Source of the DNA: Mobilicoccus massiliensis
GTDB taxonomy: Bacteria > Actinomycetota > Actinomycetes > Actinomycetales > Dermatophilaceae
Reading direction: 5' to 3'
NCBI RefSeq assembly: GCF_000826525.2
Contig: NZ_LN651326.1
Span: 1-64,000 of the forward strand
DNA length: 64,000 nt
The stretch's first letter is position 1. The number at the start of each line of letters is the position of its first letter. Shown here one piece after another: positions 7,227 through 14,970 of the stretch. Made by a program: the position numbers and the translations under genes. The notes beneath the pieces are model-generated. The model saw only the letters and a list, made by a program, of their open reading frames with translations. It did no database searches and was not told the DNA's origin.

Positions 7227-7257
7227 TCAATTCTTTTTGAATATCAATCAGATTTGA
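7227..7257. promoter_or_regulatory. Two MarR-type operator sites in an AT-rich promoter
   Basis: Two copies of the inverted repeat TCAA-N6-TTGA (7227-7240 and 7244-7257), 17 bp centre to centre, in an AT-rich island immediately upstream of the MarR gene. Binding by that regulator is inferred from position and symmetry. Confidence 0.65.
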
Positions 7258-7271
7258 GTAACCATCACGTC

Positions 7272-7793
7272 ATGGAGAACGGACCGCAGGCGCCGCAGGA
7301 CGAAACGCGGGCGATCGCCTTCGGCCTCCAGCGGATCCTCTTCCTCGCCAACCAGACGGAGCGGGAGGTGGGGCGGCTCCTCGGTCTCAGCGCGACGGAC
7401 TATCGAGCCCTGTCGACGCTCATGCAGGCAGGGCCGATGACCGTCGGCGAACTGGCGAGTGCCGTCGGCGCGACCTACGCGACGACCACGGCCCTGGCCA
7501 CTCGGCTCGAGGCCGCAGGCCACGTCCGGCGCGCACGGGACGACGCCGATCAACGCAAGGTGCGGTTGCACGTCGAACCGGCCACGGCTGCGCGGGTGCT
7601 CGACCTCATGCGCTCTCCGATGGAGGCCACGACGACTTACGTCGCCGACCTGCCCGACTCCGACCGCGCAGCCGTGGCCGCGTTCACCACGACCGTGGCC
7701 GGCGCCCTCGCCGATCACCTGCGCACCCTCACCGACATCTCCGAGCCCGACGCCTGCCCCCGTCGCTCCCCGACCCGGAAGGACCGTCCATGA
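7272..7793 (+). CDS. MarR-family transcriptional regulator
   Basis: 173 residues. Winged helix: LLGLSATDYRALSTLMQAGP, MTVGELASAVGATYATTTAL (recognition helix), then ATRLEAAGHVRRARDDADQR, where the DxR wing signature of MarR proteins is clear (DDADQRK). I prefer the ATG at 7272; a TTG at 7254 overlaps one of the operators. The stop overlaps the next ATG as ATGA, so it is co-transcribed with a flavin monooxygenase and an SDR. It probably represses the operon until a phenolic or similar ligand is bound. Confidence 0.9.
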   Translation: MENGPQAPQDETRAIAFGLQRILFLANQTEREVGRLLGLSATDYRALSTLMQAGPMTVGELASAVGATYATTTALATRLEAAGHVRRARDDADQRKVRLHVEPATAARVLDLMRSPMEATTTYVADLPDSDRAAVAAFTTTVAGALADHLRTLTDISEPDACPRRSPTRKDRP

Positions 7794-9196
7794 CGATGCG
7801 GGATGACACCGCGCCGACCCACCCCTCCCCCGCCGAGCCGAACGACGTCATCGTCGTCGGCGCCGGGCCGGTCGGTCTGGCCTCGGCGCTGCTGCTGGCG
7901 CAGCAGGGACGAACCGCCACCGTGTACGAGAGCCGGGACGAACTGCTGCTCACCGACGAGAACAGCTACCCGATCGGGGTCAACGTGCGCGGCCAGGAGG
8001 CGCTGCGCCGCATCGATCCTGCTCTCCTGCACGCCTTGCGCGACACGGGGGAGCTCGTCGAGGGGTTCGTCATCCGCAACGGCACCCGGACCGTCGCGAA
8101 GCTCCCCTCGGGCACGCTCATCGGGACGACCAGGGCCCGCCTCACCCGCATCCTCTTCGATGCCGCCGGCAGAGAGCCGCGGATCCGAATCGTCACCGGC
8201 CACCGGCTGCGCACCCTCGACCGCGACGCCCGGCGCCTGGATTTCACGACATCCGCCGACGAGTCGGTCACCGTCGACGCGAGCCGCGCGATCGTGCTGG
8301 CCTGCGACGGCGTGTGGTCCCCGGCCCGCGCCTCCCTCGCCAAGTCGGTGACTGGGTTCGACCCGGTCGTCGGGGACTGGGGCGTGCAGTTCCGCGTCCT
8401 GTTCTCTCAGGCCGGAGCGACGGCGCCCGGCCTGGACCCCGCGCAGCACCACATCTTCACGAGCAACGGCATCTACACCGCCACCCTGCCGAACGGCATC
8501 TGGTGCATCGCAGTGACGGCGATCAAGGGCGACCCGGCCGAAGGCCTGCTCCTCGCCACGGACGCCACCGACGAGAACGTCGCCGCCCTGCGCGCCCACC
8601 TCGCCGAGCACGCCCCGCTCGTCCCACCGCTGCTGCGCGAGCAGGACTACCGGGCCTACTTCTCCCGCAAGCCCTTCGGCGGCGCGGTCGTCCGGTGCTC
8701 GCGCATCGCGTTCGACGAATGGCTCGTCCTGCTCGGCGACGCTGCGCACAGCGTCATCCCGCCCACGGGCGAGGGCGTCAACTCCGGGTTGGAGGACGCG
8801 TTCCTCGTCGCCGACGCGCTCGCGACCGATTCGCCCACACCCCTGGCCGACTTCGAGCGGGACCGCTTACCCGACCTGGAGGCGCTCGGCGAGTACGCGT
8901 GGCAGCTCAAGGAGAACCTGCGGACCACCGACCCGGTCGAGACCGCGAGCAACGTCATCGTGCGGATCCTCTCGAGCGTCGCCGCCCGCTTCGGCCGGCG
9001 TGACGGCGAGGTCGAGCAGCGCCTGTTCGGTCCCGACGCCGACCTCACCCGCTACGCCGAGACGATCGGCCCGTGGATCGCGTTCCGCGACCGCTGGACC
9101 CCCGTGGCCCGCACTGCCGTCCGCGGCGTGCTCGGCGTCCGGCCGGCCGTGCGCCGCGTCATCACCCGCATCCGTCAGCAGAAGGGACAACCGTGA
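7790..9196 (+). CDS. FAD-dependent aromatic-ring-type monooxygenase
   Basis: 468 residues of the group A flavoprotein monooxygenase family (kynurenine 3-monooxygenase/PHBH-like). Visible: the dinucleotide motif VIVVGAGPVGLASALLL at about 20-36, the DG-type motif around LACDGVWSPAR, and the second FAD motif LVLLGDAAHSVIPPTGEGVN near 315-335. The substrate is unknown. It overlaps the MarR stop (ATGA) and its own stop overlaps the next gene's GTG. The arrangement suggests a MarR-controlled oxidation of an aromatic or polyketide-like compound. Confidence 0.85.
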   Translation: MTMRDDTAPTHPSPAEPNDVIVVGAGPVGLASALLLAQQGRTATVYESRDELLLTDENSYPIGVNVRGQEALRRIDPALLHALRDTGELVEGFVIRNGTRTVAKLPSGTLIGTTRARLTRILFDAAGREPRIRIVTGHRLRTLDRDARRLDFTTSADESVTVDASRAIVLACDGVWSPARASLAKSVTGFDPVVGDWGVQFRVLFSQAGATAPGLDPAQHHIFTSNGIYTATLPNGIWCIAVTAIKGDPAEGLLLATDATDENVAALRAHLAEHAPLVPPLLREQDYRAYFSRKPFGGAVVRCSRIAFDEWLVLLGDAAHSVIPPTGEGVNSGLEDAFLVADALATDSPTPLADFERDRLPDLEALGEYAWQLKENLRTTDPVETASNVIVRILSSVAARFGRRDGEVEQRLFGPDADLTRYAETIGPWIAFRDRWTPVARTAVRGVLGVRPAVRRVITRIRQQKGQP

Positions 9197-9807
9197 ACAT
9201 CACCATCGTCGGCGCCTCGTCGGGCACCGGAGCAGAACTCGCCCGTGAGGCGCTCGTGCGGGGCCACGCGGTCACCGCGATCTCCCGCAGCGGCAACGTG
9301 CCGGAAGGGGTCACGGCCGTCACCGGCGACGCGACCGACCCGGCCGTGGCGCGCCGCGCCATCGACGGCGCGGACGCGGTGTTCGTCACCGTCGGCGGCT
9401 CCAAGGGCGCCCAGAATCCCCGCACCGCCGTGACGCGATCCGTCATCGCCGGCATGCAGGAGCCCGGCGTACGTCGGCTGCTCGTGCAGACCTCCCTCGG
9501 CGCGGGCGGCTCGGCCCGCCAGTTGCCGTGGCCGCAAAGCGTGCTCGCTCCGCGCATCCTCGCCGGCCCCCTGGCCGACCACGACGCCCAAGAGGATCTC
9601 GTACGCGCCTCCGGGCTGGACTGGACCATCGTGCGCCCGGCCGGACTCACCAACGGCACGGCCACCGGCGCCTGGCGGGCGCTGCGCAGCACCGACCCGG
9701 GCCGGGTCAAGGGCCGCATCTCCCGCGCCGACGTCGCCGGCTACCTGCTGCACTGCCTCGACTACCCCGCCACCGTCGGGGCAGAGATCGGGCTCAGCAA
9801 GGACTGA
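9193..9807 (+). CDS. NAD(P)-binding atypical short-chain reductase
   Basis: 204 residues with an N-terminal Rossmann motif ITIVGASSGTGAELAREAL (glycines at 7, 11, 13) and the atypical-SDR order typical of NmrA/YwnB-like NAD(P)H-binding proteins (WTIVRPAGLTNGTATGAWRA near 155-175). No YxxxK catalytic pair is seen. The GTG start overlaps the TGA of the monooxygenase. It is the last gene of the MarR operon and may act on the oxidised product or on quinones. Confidence 0.8.
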   Translation: MNITIVGASSGTGAELAREALVRGHAVTAISRSGNVPEGVTAVTGDATDPAVARRAIDGADAVFVTVGGSKGAQNPRTAVTRSVIAGMQEPGVRRLLVQTSLGAGGSARQLPWPQSVLAPRILAGPLADHDAQEDLVRASGLDWTIVRPAGLTNGTATGAWRALRSTDPGRVKGRISRADVAGYLLHCLDYPATVGAEIGLSKD

Positions 9808-10185
9808 CGGCGCGCCCCGCGGCCCGGCGTCCGGCCGTTCGTCGGAATGGACAGCGGCAAAGTCTTGCGCCTGTTCAAGCGCCCAGCCTTCATGTCGTGC
9901 ACGCCGAAGCGACCGCCGCGGCCGTTGAGATCCTCCACCGCGCCGCCCGCATCAACGCCGTCGATCCATCCATCGCGAAAGCCAGCTCTGGAAGATCACC
10001 CGGACCGGCGAACTCCTCTCCGAGTCGCCCTGTTCCAGGGCGAGGCGCACTATGCACGTCGTAGGTGGTCTGCACAGCTGACCCAGCCCGTGCACGGATG
10101 ACAGGCCCGCCCCGTGCGTCATTGCCGCTCAACCGTTTGTCATCGCCACCGGCGAGAACTCCCTGATAACCTGTCATCAATCGTT
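9808..10185. other. Intergenic leader with candidate structured RNA
   Basis: No convincing protein gene. Several short inverted repeats are visible: GCCCTG-TTC-CAGGGC (10027-10041) and GCACGG/CCGTGC (10092-10117). TGTCAT occurs at 10138-10143 and 10171-10176, and its complement ATGACA at 10098-10103. With the terminator-like hairpin that follows and the Abi gene behind it, a small RNA in the last 100-150 bases is plausible. Confidence 0.35.
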
Positions 10186-10224
10186 CAGCCCGCCCGGTTC
10201 GCCGGTGCGGGCTGGATCTCTTTT
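10186..10224 (+). terminator. UUCG-capped hairpin plus T-run, directly before the Abi gene
   Basis: CAGCCCGC-CCGG-TTCG-CCGG-T-GCGGGCTG: an 8-bp outer and 4-bp inner stem, one bulged T and a UUCG tetraloop, followed by GATCTCTTTT (10215-10224). This is the best intrinsic-terminator shape in the window, yet it lies only 6 bases before the first GTG of the downstream gene. It would end a transcript made upstream, or attenuate the Abi mRNA. Confidence 0.75.
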
Positions 10225-10229
10225 CGGGG

Positions 10230-11225
10230 GTGGTGGCGGTGGCGACGGTCAAGCCGTACACGACCGTCGACGAGCAGGTCGCGCTGTTGCAACGTCGCGG
10301 GATGGTGCTCGACCCGTCGGACGCGTCCCATTGGCTTCGCGCGGTGGGGTATTACCGGCTCAGTGGCTATTGGTATCCGTGGAGACTCCCCGGCTCCGCC
10401 GACACATCGAGACGATCGGACGACTTCGCCCCCGGCACGCGATTCGCCGATGTCGTGGCCCTGTACGAGTTCGACCGCAAACTGCGCACGCTGTTGCACG
10501 ACGGCATCGAACGCATCGAGGTGGGCCTGCGCGCGCACGTCGGCGACCTGCTGGCCGCCAAGGCCCCGCTCGCGTACCGCGACCCCGGCACATTCCGTCC
10601 GACGTTCGACCACCGACGCTGGCTGACGACCGCCCGGCAACGCGTGGCTCGGGCCTCTCGGCACCACACCGCGCTGCAGCACCATCAGCGTGCCTACGGC
10701 GGAGACCCACCGGTGTGGATCCTCACCGACGTCCTGGACTTTCGAGACACGTCGATGCTGTACGCCGGGCTGCGCACCGAGGACCAGTGGACGATCGCGG
10801 ACGCGCTCGGCGTGCATGTCGATCTCGGAGCGCTGCAGGGCAATCAGCGCGAGAAGGCGCGCCGCTCGCACCCCCTGACCCGGTGGTTCGAGCAGCTCAC
10901 GGTGATCCGCAACAGCGTCGCGCACCATGCCCGCGTCTGGAATCGCTCGTTCGTCCCGGCCAGTACCGCCGCCCTCCGCGCCGTCCCGGGACTCGAAGAA
11001 CTCCCCGAAGGGCAGAGCGAGCAGCTTTACGGCGCGCTCACGCTCATGGGTGTCCTCATCGAGTCACTCTCCCCGGGAACGTCCTGGCCCGAACGCGTCG
11101 AACGCCTCTTCACAGAGGAGTTCGACACGATCCCCGGCCGTAGCCGCACCGAGATCGGGTTCCCGACGGACATCACAGCCCCCCAGCACCTCCCGCGGGT
11201 GGAGTTGCCTACCCCTGCCGCCTGA
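10230..11225 (+). CDS. Abi_2-family abortive infection protein (HEPN type)
   Basis: 331 residues. The N-terminal LRAVGYYRLSGYWYPWR motif is the signature of Abi_2 (AbiD/AbiF) proteins. A second block, FDRKLRTLLHDGIERIEVGL, follows near 85-105. The HEPN RNase motif R-x4-H appears as R227-NSVA-H232 in VIRNSVAHHARVWNRSF. Family members block phage propagation, and HEPN proteins of this type are presumed RNases. Three GTG codons (10230, 10233, 10239) could start it; GTG 10239 is best spaced from GGGGG. The upstream hairpin suggests RNA-level control. Confidence 0.85.
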   Translation: MVAVATVKPYTTVDEQVALLQRRGMVLDPSDASHWLRAVGYYRLSGYWYPWRLPGSADTSRRSDDFAPGTRFADVVALYEFDRKLRTLLHDGIERIEVGLRAHVGDLLAAKAPLAYRDPGTFRPTFDHRRWLTTARQRVARASRHHTALQHHQRAYGGDPPVWILTDVLDFRDTSMLYAGLRTEDQWTIADALGVHVDLGALQGNQREKARRSHPLTRWFEQLTVIRNSVAHHARVWNRSFVPASTAALRAVPGLEELPEGQSEQLYGALTLMGVLIESLSPGTSWPERVERLFTEEFDTIPGRSRTEIGFPTDITAPQHLPRVELPTPAA

Positions 11226-11251
11226 TCGACCTGTGACGCAGGGTCCTGGCC

Positions 11252-11374
11252 ATGGGGGTTGGTGACGCCGTCCTCCGGCCGACGGTGCGCATGCTCGGGG
11301 TGGACCCGGCGGCCGCGACGTCGATCTCACGCCGCGACCTGCCGGATCTGCCCGAGTACACGGCGTGGGCCTGA
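11252..11374 (+). CDS. Short ORF, possible gene remnant
   Basis: 40 codons from ATG 11252: MGVGDAVLRPTVRMLGVDPA, then AATSISRRDLPDLPEYTAWA and TGA. The composition is protein-like, but no ribosome site stands out and no family is recognised. It may be the surviving C-terminus of a lost gene between the Abi gene and the convergent flavodoxin gene. Confidence 0.25.
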   Translation: MGVGDAVLRPTVRMLGVDPAAATSISRRDLPDLPEYTAWA

Positions 11375-11399
11375 GCCCGATCCGCCGAGCCGGGCGTTG

Positions 11400-12065
11400 T
11401 CATCGCTTTCGTCGCAGTTGCCCGGCCAAGTCGGCGCCCCACGCTCGGATCGCGTCGAAGTCCCGGAAGTCGCCGGAGGTGTCGTTGCCCGCGAATCCCC
11501 GGTAGACCAGTCCGTTGATCGGAGCCATGCGGCCGTAGTCGAGGAACCCACCGAAGGGACGCATCGCGATCGGTGTGAGCGACGGGGCCTGCCGGGCCAC
11601 CTGTTCGAGGATCGCGCGCTTCGCCCGATCCTGCCGGGCGCGATCCGGGTCGATGCCGTAGCTCATCGACGTGAGGAACAGCGCCACCGGGATCTGCCTT
11701 AGACGATCGGCGTGACCGGAGAGGAACGCCGTCGCCTCCTCCTTCCAGGCATCCCGATGAACCGGGGCCCCGAGAACCGCCGCCTGGTATCGGTCGAGAT
11801 CGATGCCCTCCCCGACCCGGCGAACCTCCGAACGCCATCCGGCGGCGCCGAACTCGTCGGCGATGGCGACCGCGACGTCGCCCGTGCTGCCGTACGCGGA
11901 GTCGTATCCGACGAGAACGTGACGACCGTTGCCCGGCCCGCGGTCGCCGTGCGCGAACGACGGCGTCGGCCCCGACGCTGCCCACACCCCGACCCCGGCG
12001 AGGGCGGCAGCTGCGGCGCCGCCCGTCAGCAGGGTTCGACGACTGACCTCGGGGTGCCCGCTCAT
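11400..12065 (-). CDS. Exported flavodoxin-domain protein
   Basis: 221 residues. The N-terminus has a twin-arginine signal (SRRTLLTGGAAAAALAGVGV). The mature part is a flavodoxin: VLVGYDSAYGSTGDVAVAIA is the FMN phosphate loop, AAVLGAPVHRDAWKEEATAF the second FMN contact, and IPVALFLTSMSYG follows. It resembles HemG/protoporphyrinogen-oxidase-like flavodoxins but is exported, so a cell-envelope redox role is likely. It overlaps the upstream DUF1772 gene by ATGA, so the two probably act together. Confidence 0.8.
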   Translation of the reverse strand: MSGHPEVSRRTLLTGGAAAAALAGVGVWAASGPTPSFAHGDRGPGNGRHVLVGYDSAYGSTGDVAVAIADEFGAAGWRSEVRRVGEGIDLDRYQAAVLGAPVHRDAWKEEATAFLSGHADRLRQIPVALFLTSMSYGIDPDRARQDRAKRAILEQVARQAPSLTPIAMRPFGGFLDYGRMAPINGLVYRGFAGNDTSGDFRDFDAIRAWGADLAGQLRRKR

Positions 12066-12649
12066 GCCGGCACCTCCGCATCGACGCGCCGGACGCCGAA
12101 GGCGAGCGCGGTGAGGAGCAGCGCCGCACCGCTGACGGCGGTGCGAGTGATGTTGCCCATCTGCCAACTGGCCGAGTAGTCGGTCCAGATCGTCCGCGCG
12201 GTCTCGGCATCGAGCGGGCCGGTGTGCGCGGCGAGCCCCGTGTTGAGGGGCACGTTGTAGGCGAGGGTGAGGCCGACGCCCCCGACCGCGTAGAGCACGG
12301 TGGCGGCGACGAAGAGCAGCGAGGCGCGTCGGCGTCGCGCCCCGTGCGCGGCCAGGGCGGCCGCCAGACAGATCGGCGCGGTGCCGAAGAACACGGTCCC
12401 GAACACCGGGTTGCGGACCGAGGCGTTCATGGCCTGCATGGCCTCGATCGCGGTTGTAGAGGCGATCCCGTCCAGCCCCCACATCGTCGAACACACCCAG
12501 GCGTAGAAGAAGCCGAAGATCGCCCCGGTGAACAGGACTGCGAACAGTCCGAGCAGGTCGGCCATCCACCGAATCGAGTCAGGTGGGGCAGCCGTCCTGA
12601 GTGGAGATGGGGCCGGATTCGGCGTCGAGGTCGAGGTGAACAGCGTCAT
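12062..12649 (-). CDS. DUF1772 (anthrone oxygenase-like) membrane protein
   Basis: 195 residues with four predicted membrane helices: LLGLFAVLFTGAIFGFFYAW, an AICLAAALAAHG-like segment near 115, SLLFVAATVLYAVGGVGLTL with the NVPLN motif, and a C-terminal helix ALLLTALAFGV. YNVPLN and the W-x-x-Y-x-x-W pattern (IWTDYSASW) are typical of DUF1772. I chose the ATG at 12649, which has a GGAGA site. It is the first gene of an operon with the exported flavodoxin and diverges from a TetR gene. Confidence 0.8.
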   Translation of the reverse strand: MTLFTSTSTPNPAPSPLRTAAPPDSIRWMADLLGLFAVLFTGAIFGFFYAWVCSTMWGLDGIASTTAIEAMQAMNASVRNPVFGTVFFGTAPICLAAALAAHGARRRRASLLFVAATVLYAVGGVGLTLAYNVPLNTGLAAHTGPLDAETARTIWTDYSASWQMGNITRTAVSGAALLLTALAFGVRRVDAEVPA

Positions 12650-12669
12650 GATGTCTCCGCTCGTCGAAG

Positions 12670-12713
12670 CGTACTGATCCGTACGGTTATGAGTATTCGT
12701 ACGCATCGGTACG
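12670..12713. promoter_or_regulatory. Pair of TetR operators CGTAC-N6-GTACG
   Basis: Two 16-bp inverted repeats with identical arms, CGTAC-TGATCC-GTACG (12670-12685) and CGTAC-GCATCG-GTACG (12698-12713), 28 bp centre to centre, in the gap between the divergent DUF1772 and TetR genes. They almost certainly control both genes. Confidence 0.8.
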
Positions 12714-12721
12714 CTGACAAG

Positions 12722-13369
12722 GTGAGCTCACCAAGATCAGGGTCGCGTCGGGGACGTCCCCGAGCCGCGGACGTCCCCGCACGCCAGACCGCCGTTCTGA
12801 AGGCCGCACTGACCGAGCTGCAGAGCTCCGGGTGGGGCGGGTTCACGATGGAGGCCGTGGCCCGCCGGGCGGGAGCGTCGAAGGAGACCCTGTACTCGTG
12901 GTTCGGGAACAGGGACGGCCTCGTTCGTGCGCTCATCCGGCGCAATGCCGAAAGCTCCCTGGAGACCCTCACTGCGGGCCTGGAGTCGAGCGGTTCCCTG
13001 GAGACCGTCCTGCAGCAATACGCCTACGAACTGCTGACCTTGCTCACCGGTCCCGCCTCCGTCGCGCTCAATCGCGCCGCGATGACCTCCCCGGATCTCG
13101 CACAGGCTCTGCGCAGCGAGGGTCGGCACCGCGTCGGCCCTCTCGTCGAGGCGTTCCTGGCCGAGCACACCCGCGCGGGCCGGATCGACTGCCCGGATCC
13201 GGGGGGCGCGTTCGCAGTGCTCTACGGCCTCGTCGTGCGAGACACCCAGATCGAGGTGCTTCTCGGTGCCGACCCGCCCACCGATATCCAGCGCCGAGCC
13301 CGGGCCGATGAGGCGATCACCGCTTTTCTCCGCCTCTACGCGCCCCGAGACCACCCCGACGGCGAGTGA
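12722..13369 (+). CDS. TetR-family transcriptional regulator
   Basis: 215 residues. HTH at about 20-65: VLKAALTELQSSGWGGFTME, AVARRAGASKETLYSWFGNR. The C-terminal part fits the TetR_C family used by AcrR-like repressors (a region following PDLAQALRSEGRHRVGPLVE). I favour the GTG at 12722, because an ATG at 12689 would put coding sequence across the operator pair. It divergently controls the DUF1772/flavodoxin operon. Confidence 0.9.
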   Translation: MSSPRSGSRRGRPRAADVPARQTAVLKAALTELQSSGWGGFTMEAVARRAGASKETLYSWFGNRDGLVRALIRRNAESSLETLTAGLESSGSLETVLQQYAYELLTLLTGPASVALNRAAMTSPDLAQALRSEGRHRVGPLVEAFLAEHTRAGRIDCPDPGGAFAVLYGLVVRDTQIEVLLGADPPTDIQRRARADEAITAFLRLYAPRDHPDGE

Positions 13370-13413
13370 CTCGAGCCAGAGAACCGCGTCCGACGCAGGG
13401 ACCGCCCGAAACT

Positions 13414-13526
13414 CGCGCAACAATGACCGGTCACTCACGTGCGACTTCTAACCCGCCGAGGCGTCACGCCTGGTCAGCGGCCTGCGTCCCTACCGCGCCC
13501 CGCGCGTGACCGGTCTTTGTTGCGCG
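13414..13526. repeat. Inverted-repeat element, copy 1 (113 bp)
   Basis: Ends are 20-bp inverted repeats: CGCGCAACAATGACCGGTCA (13414-13433) and TGACCGGTCTTTGTTGCGCG (13507-13526), one mismatch, with a 73-base interior. A second element with the same ends and nearly the same length lies at 14796-14909. Each end contains the palindrome TGACCGGTCA or a one-base variant. It looks like a small non-coding mobile or REP-type element. Confidence 0.75.
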
Positions 13527-13644
13527 AGATCTCGAGGCGCCCCCACAGCCGTGCCTCGACCCGCCTCGACCAGGCCATATGCGCCCACGTGTCGCGCCGC
13601 TGCCCTGGGCACGGCATTCTCGACACCGCTCACTGTCGGGAGCG

Positions 13645-13748
13645 GCCGCCGCATGATGAGCCCCCGCCCCAACCATGAGCCTCCCCGCCTGACCCCGCCG
13701 CCGCATGATGAGCCCCCGCCCCAACCATGAGCCTCCCCGCCTGACCCC
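13645..13748. repeat. 52-bp perfect tandem duplication
   Basis: Two identical adjacent 52-bp units (13645-13696 and 13697-13748), beginning GCCGCCGCATGATGAGCCCC and ending CCTCCCCGCCTGACCCC, directly upstream of the epimerase-like gene. The unit's end (CTCCCCGCCTGACC) also occurs at 14881-14894, next to the right end of the second inverted-repeat element, so the two repeat types share ancestry. Copy number may vary. Confidence 0.9.
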
Positions 13749-13761
13749 TTGACCAGGAGTG

Positions 13762-14700
13762 ATGACACCCGTGCAAACCATCCTCGGCGCGAACGGCCCG
13801 ATCGGCGAGGAGCTCGCTCGCGAGCTGCATCGCCGCTTCACCCATGACATCCGCCTGGTCGGGCGCAAGCCGGCCAAGGTCAACGACGGCGACGAGTTGG
13901 TCGTCGCCGACCTCACCGACCCCGAGGCCACCGAGCGTGCCGTCGCCAGCAGCGAGATCGCCTACCTCACGGTCGGTCTCCCGATGGATTCGGCATTGTG
14001 GGAGCAGAAGTTCCCCGTCATGATGCGCAACGTCATCGACGCCTGCGCCACGCACGGCACCAAGCTCGTGTTCTTCGACAACACCTACATGTACCCGGGC
14101 ACGCCCACCCCGCAGACGGAGTCGATCGCCTTCGCACCCAACGGCCGCAAGGGCCGCGTGCGTGCGCGGCTCGCGACGATGCTCCTCGACGCGATGGCCG
14201 AGGGCCGCCTGGAGGCGCTGATCTGCCGCGCACCGGAGTTCTACGGCCCGGGCAAGACCAAGAGCCTGACGAACTCCCTCGTCTTCGACCGCATCGAAGC
14301 GGGCAAGATTCCCCTCGTGCCGGTCAGCGCCCGCACCCGTCGTTCGCTGATCTGGACCCCCGATGCGAGCCGGGCCATGGCGTTGCTCGGCAACACCCCG
14401 GACGCCTACGGGCAGACCTGGCATCTGCCGATCGACCCGGACCGCATGACCTACGCCCAGCTCATCCACATTGCCGGCGAGGTCACCGGCCGACGCATCC
14501 GCTACGTCGTGCTGCCCGAGCTCCTGCTCACCCTCGGGGGCCGCGTCAACGCCCAACTGCGCGAGGTCACAGAACTGCTGCCGCGCTACCGAGGTGACAA
14601 CGTCTTCGACGCTTCGGCGTTCACCGCTCGATTCCCCGACTTCCCCGTGACGACGTACCGAGAGGGCATCACCGAACTCCTCACCCGAGGCGGTAGGTGA
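13762..14700 (+). CDS. NAD-dependent epimerase/dehydratase-family protein
   Basis: 312 residues. N-terminal Rossmann motif ILGANGPIGEELARELHRRF. Later LVFFDNTYMYPG provides the extended-SDR active-site tyrosine region, although the usual YxxxK is not clear, and RAPEFYGPGKTKSLTNSLVF is the substrate-side segment of NAD-epimerases. Starts compete: ATG 13762 lies too near AGGAG (13755-13759), and GTG 13771 gives MQTILGANG with longer spacing. It stands alone between two inverted-repeat elements, which suggests it moves or was captured as a unit. Confidence 0.8.
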   Translation: MTPVQTILGANGPIGEELARELHRRFTHDIRLVGRKPAKVNDGDELVVADLTDPEATERAVASSEIAYLTVGLPMDSALWEQKFPVMMRNVIDACATHGTKLVFFDNTYMYPGTPTPQTESIAFAPNGRKGRVRARLATMLLDAMAEGRLEALICRAPEFYGPGKTKSLTNSLVFDRIEAGKIPLVPVSARTRRSLIWTPDASRAMALLGNTPDAYGQTWHLPIDPDRMTYAQLIHIAGEVTGRRIRYVVLPELLLTLGGRVNAQLREVTELLPRYRGDNVFDASAFTARFPDFPVTTYREGITELLTRGGR

Positions 14701-14795
14701 CCTCACCTCCACCGTCACAGAGGCGCTCGCCCCCGCCCGCCTGCGCGTGTCATCGGAGGGATCGCATCCCCAAGGTCGCGGGTCGCGCGCTACCC

Positions 14796-14909
14796 CGCGC
14801 AACAAAGACCGGTCAGTCTCTCCCACCTGATGAGGCCGTACCCCCGTGACCAGCACTGATGTCTGACGCGGCCACTGCACCTCCCCGCCTGACCGGTCTT
14901 TGTTGCGCG
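14796..14909. repeat. Inverted-repeat element, copy 2 (114 bp)
   Basis: Perfect 20-bp inverted ends CGCGCAACAAAGACCGGTCA (14796-14815) and TGACCGGTCTTTGTTGCGCG (14890-14909) around a 74-base interior. The right end is identical to that of copy 1 at 13507-13526. The interiors differ substantially. Together the two elements bracket the epimerase-like gene. Confidence 0.8.
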
Positions 14910-14970
14910 ACATCTGCGCAGACCAGCAGGCAGCCCGTGGCGGCTCTCATCGCCACGGGCCATCTGGGTC

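Noticed and set aside
9847-10101. 84-codon plus-strand ORF upstream of the Abi gene
   Set aside because: Composition is Pro/Arg/Ser-rich, no ribosome site, and it contains hairpins; treated as non-coding leader.
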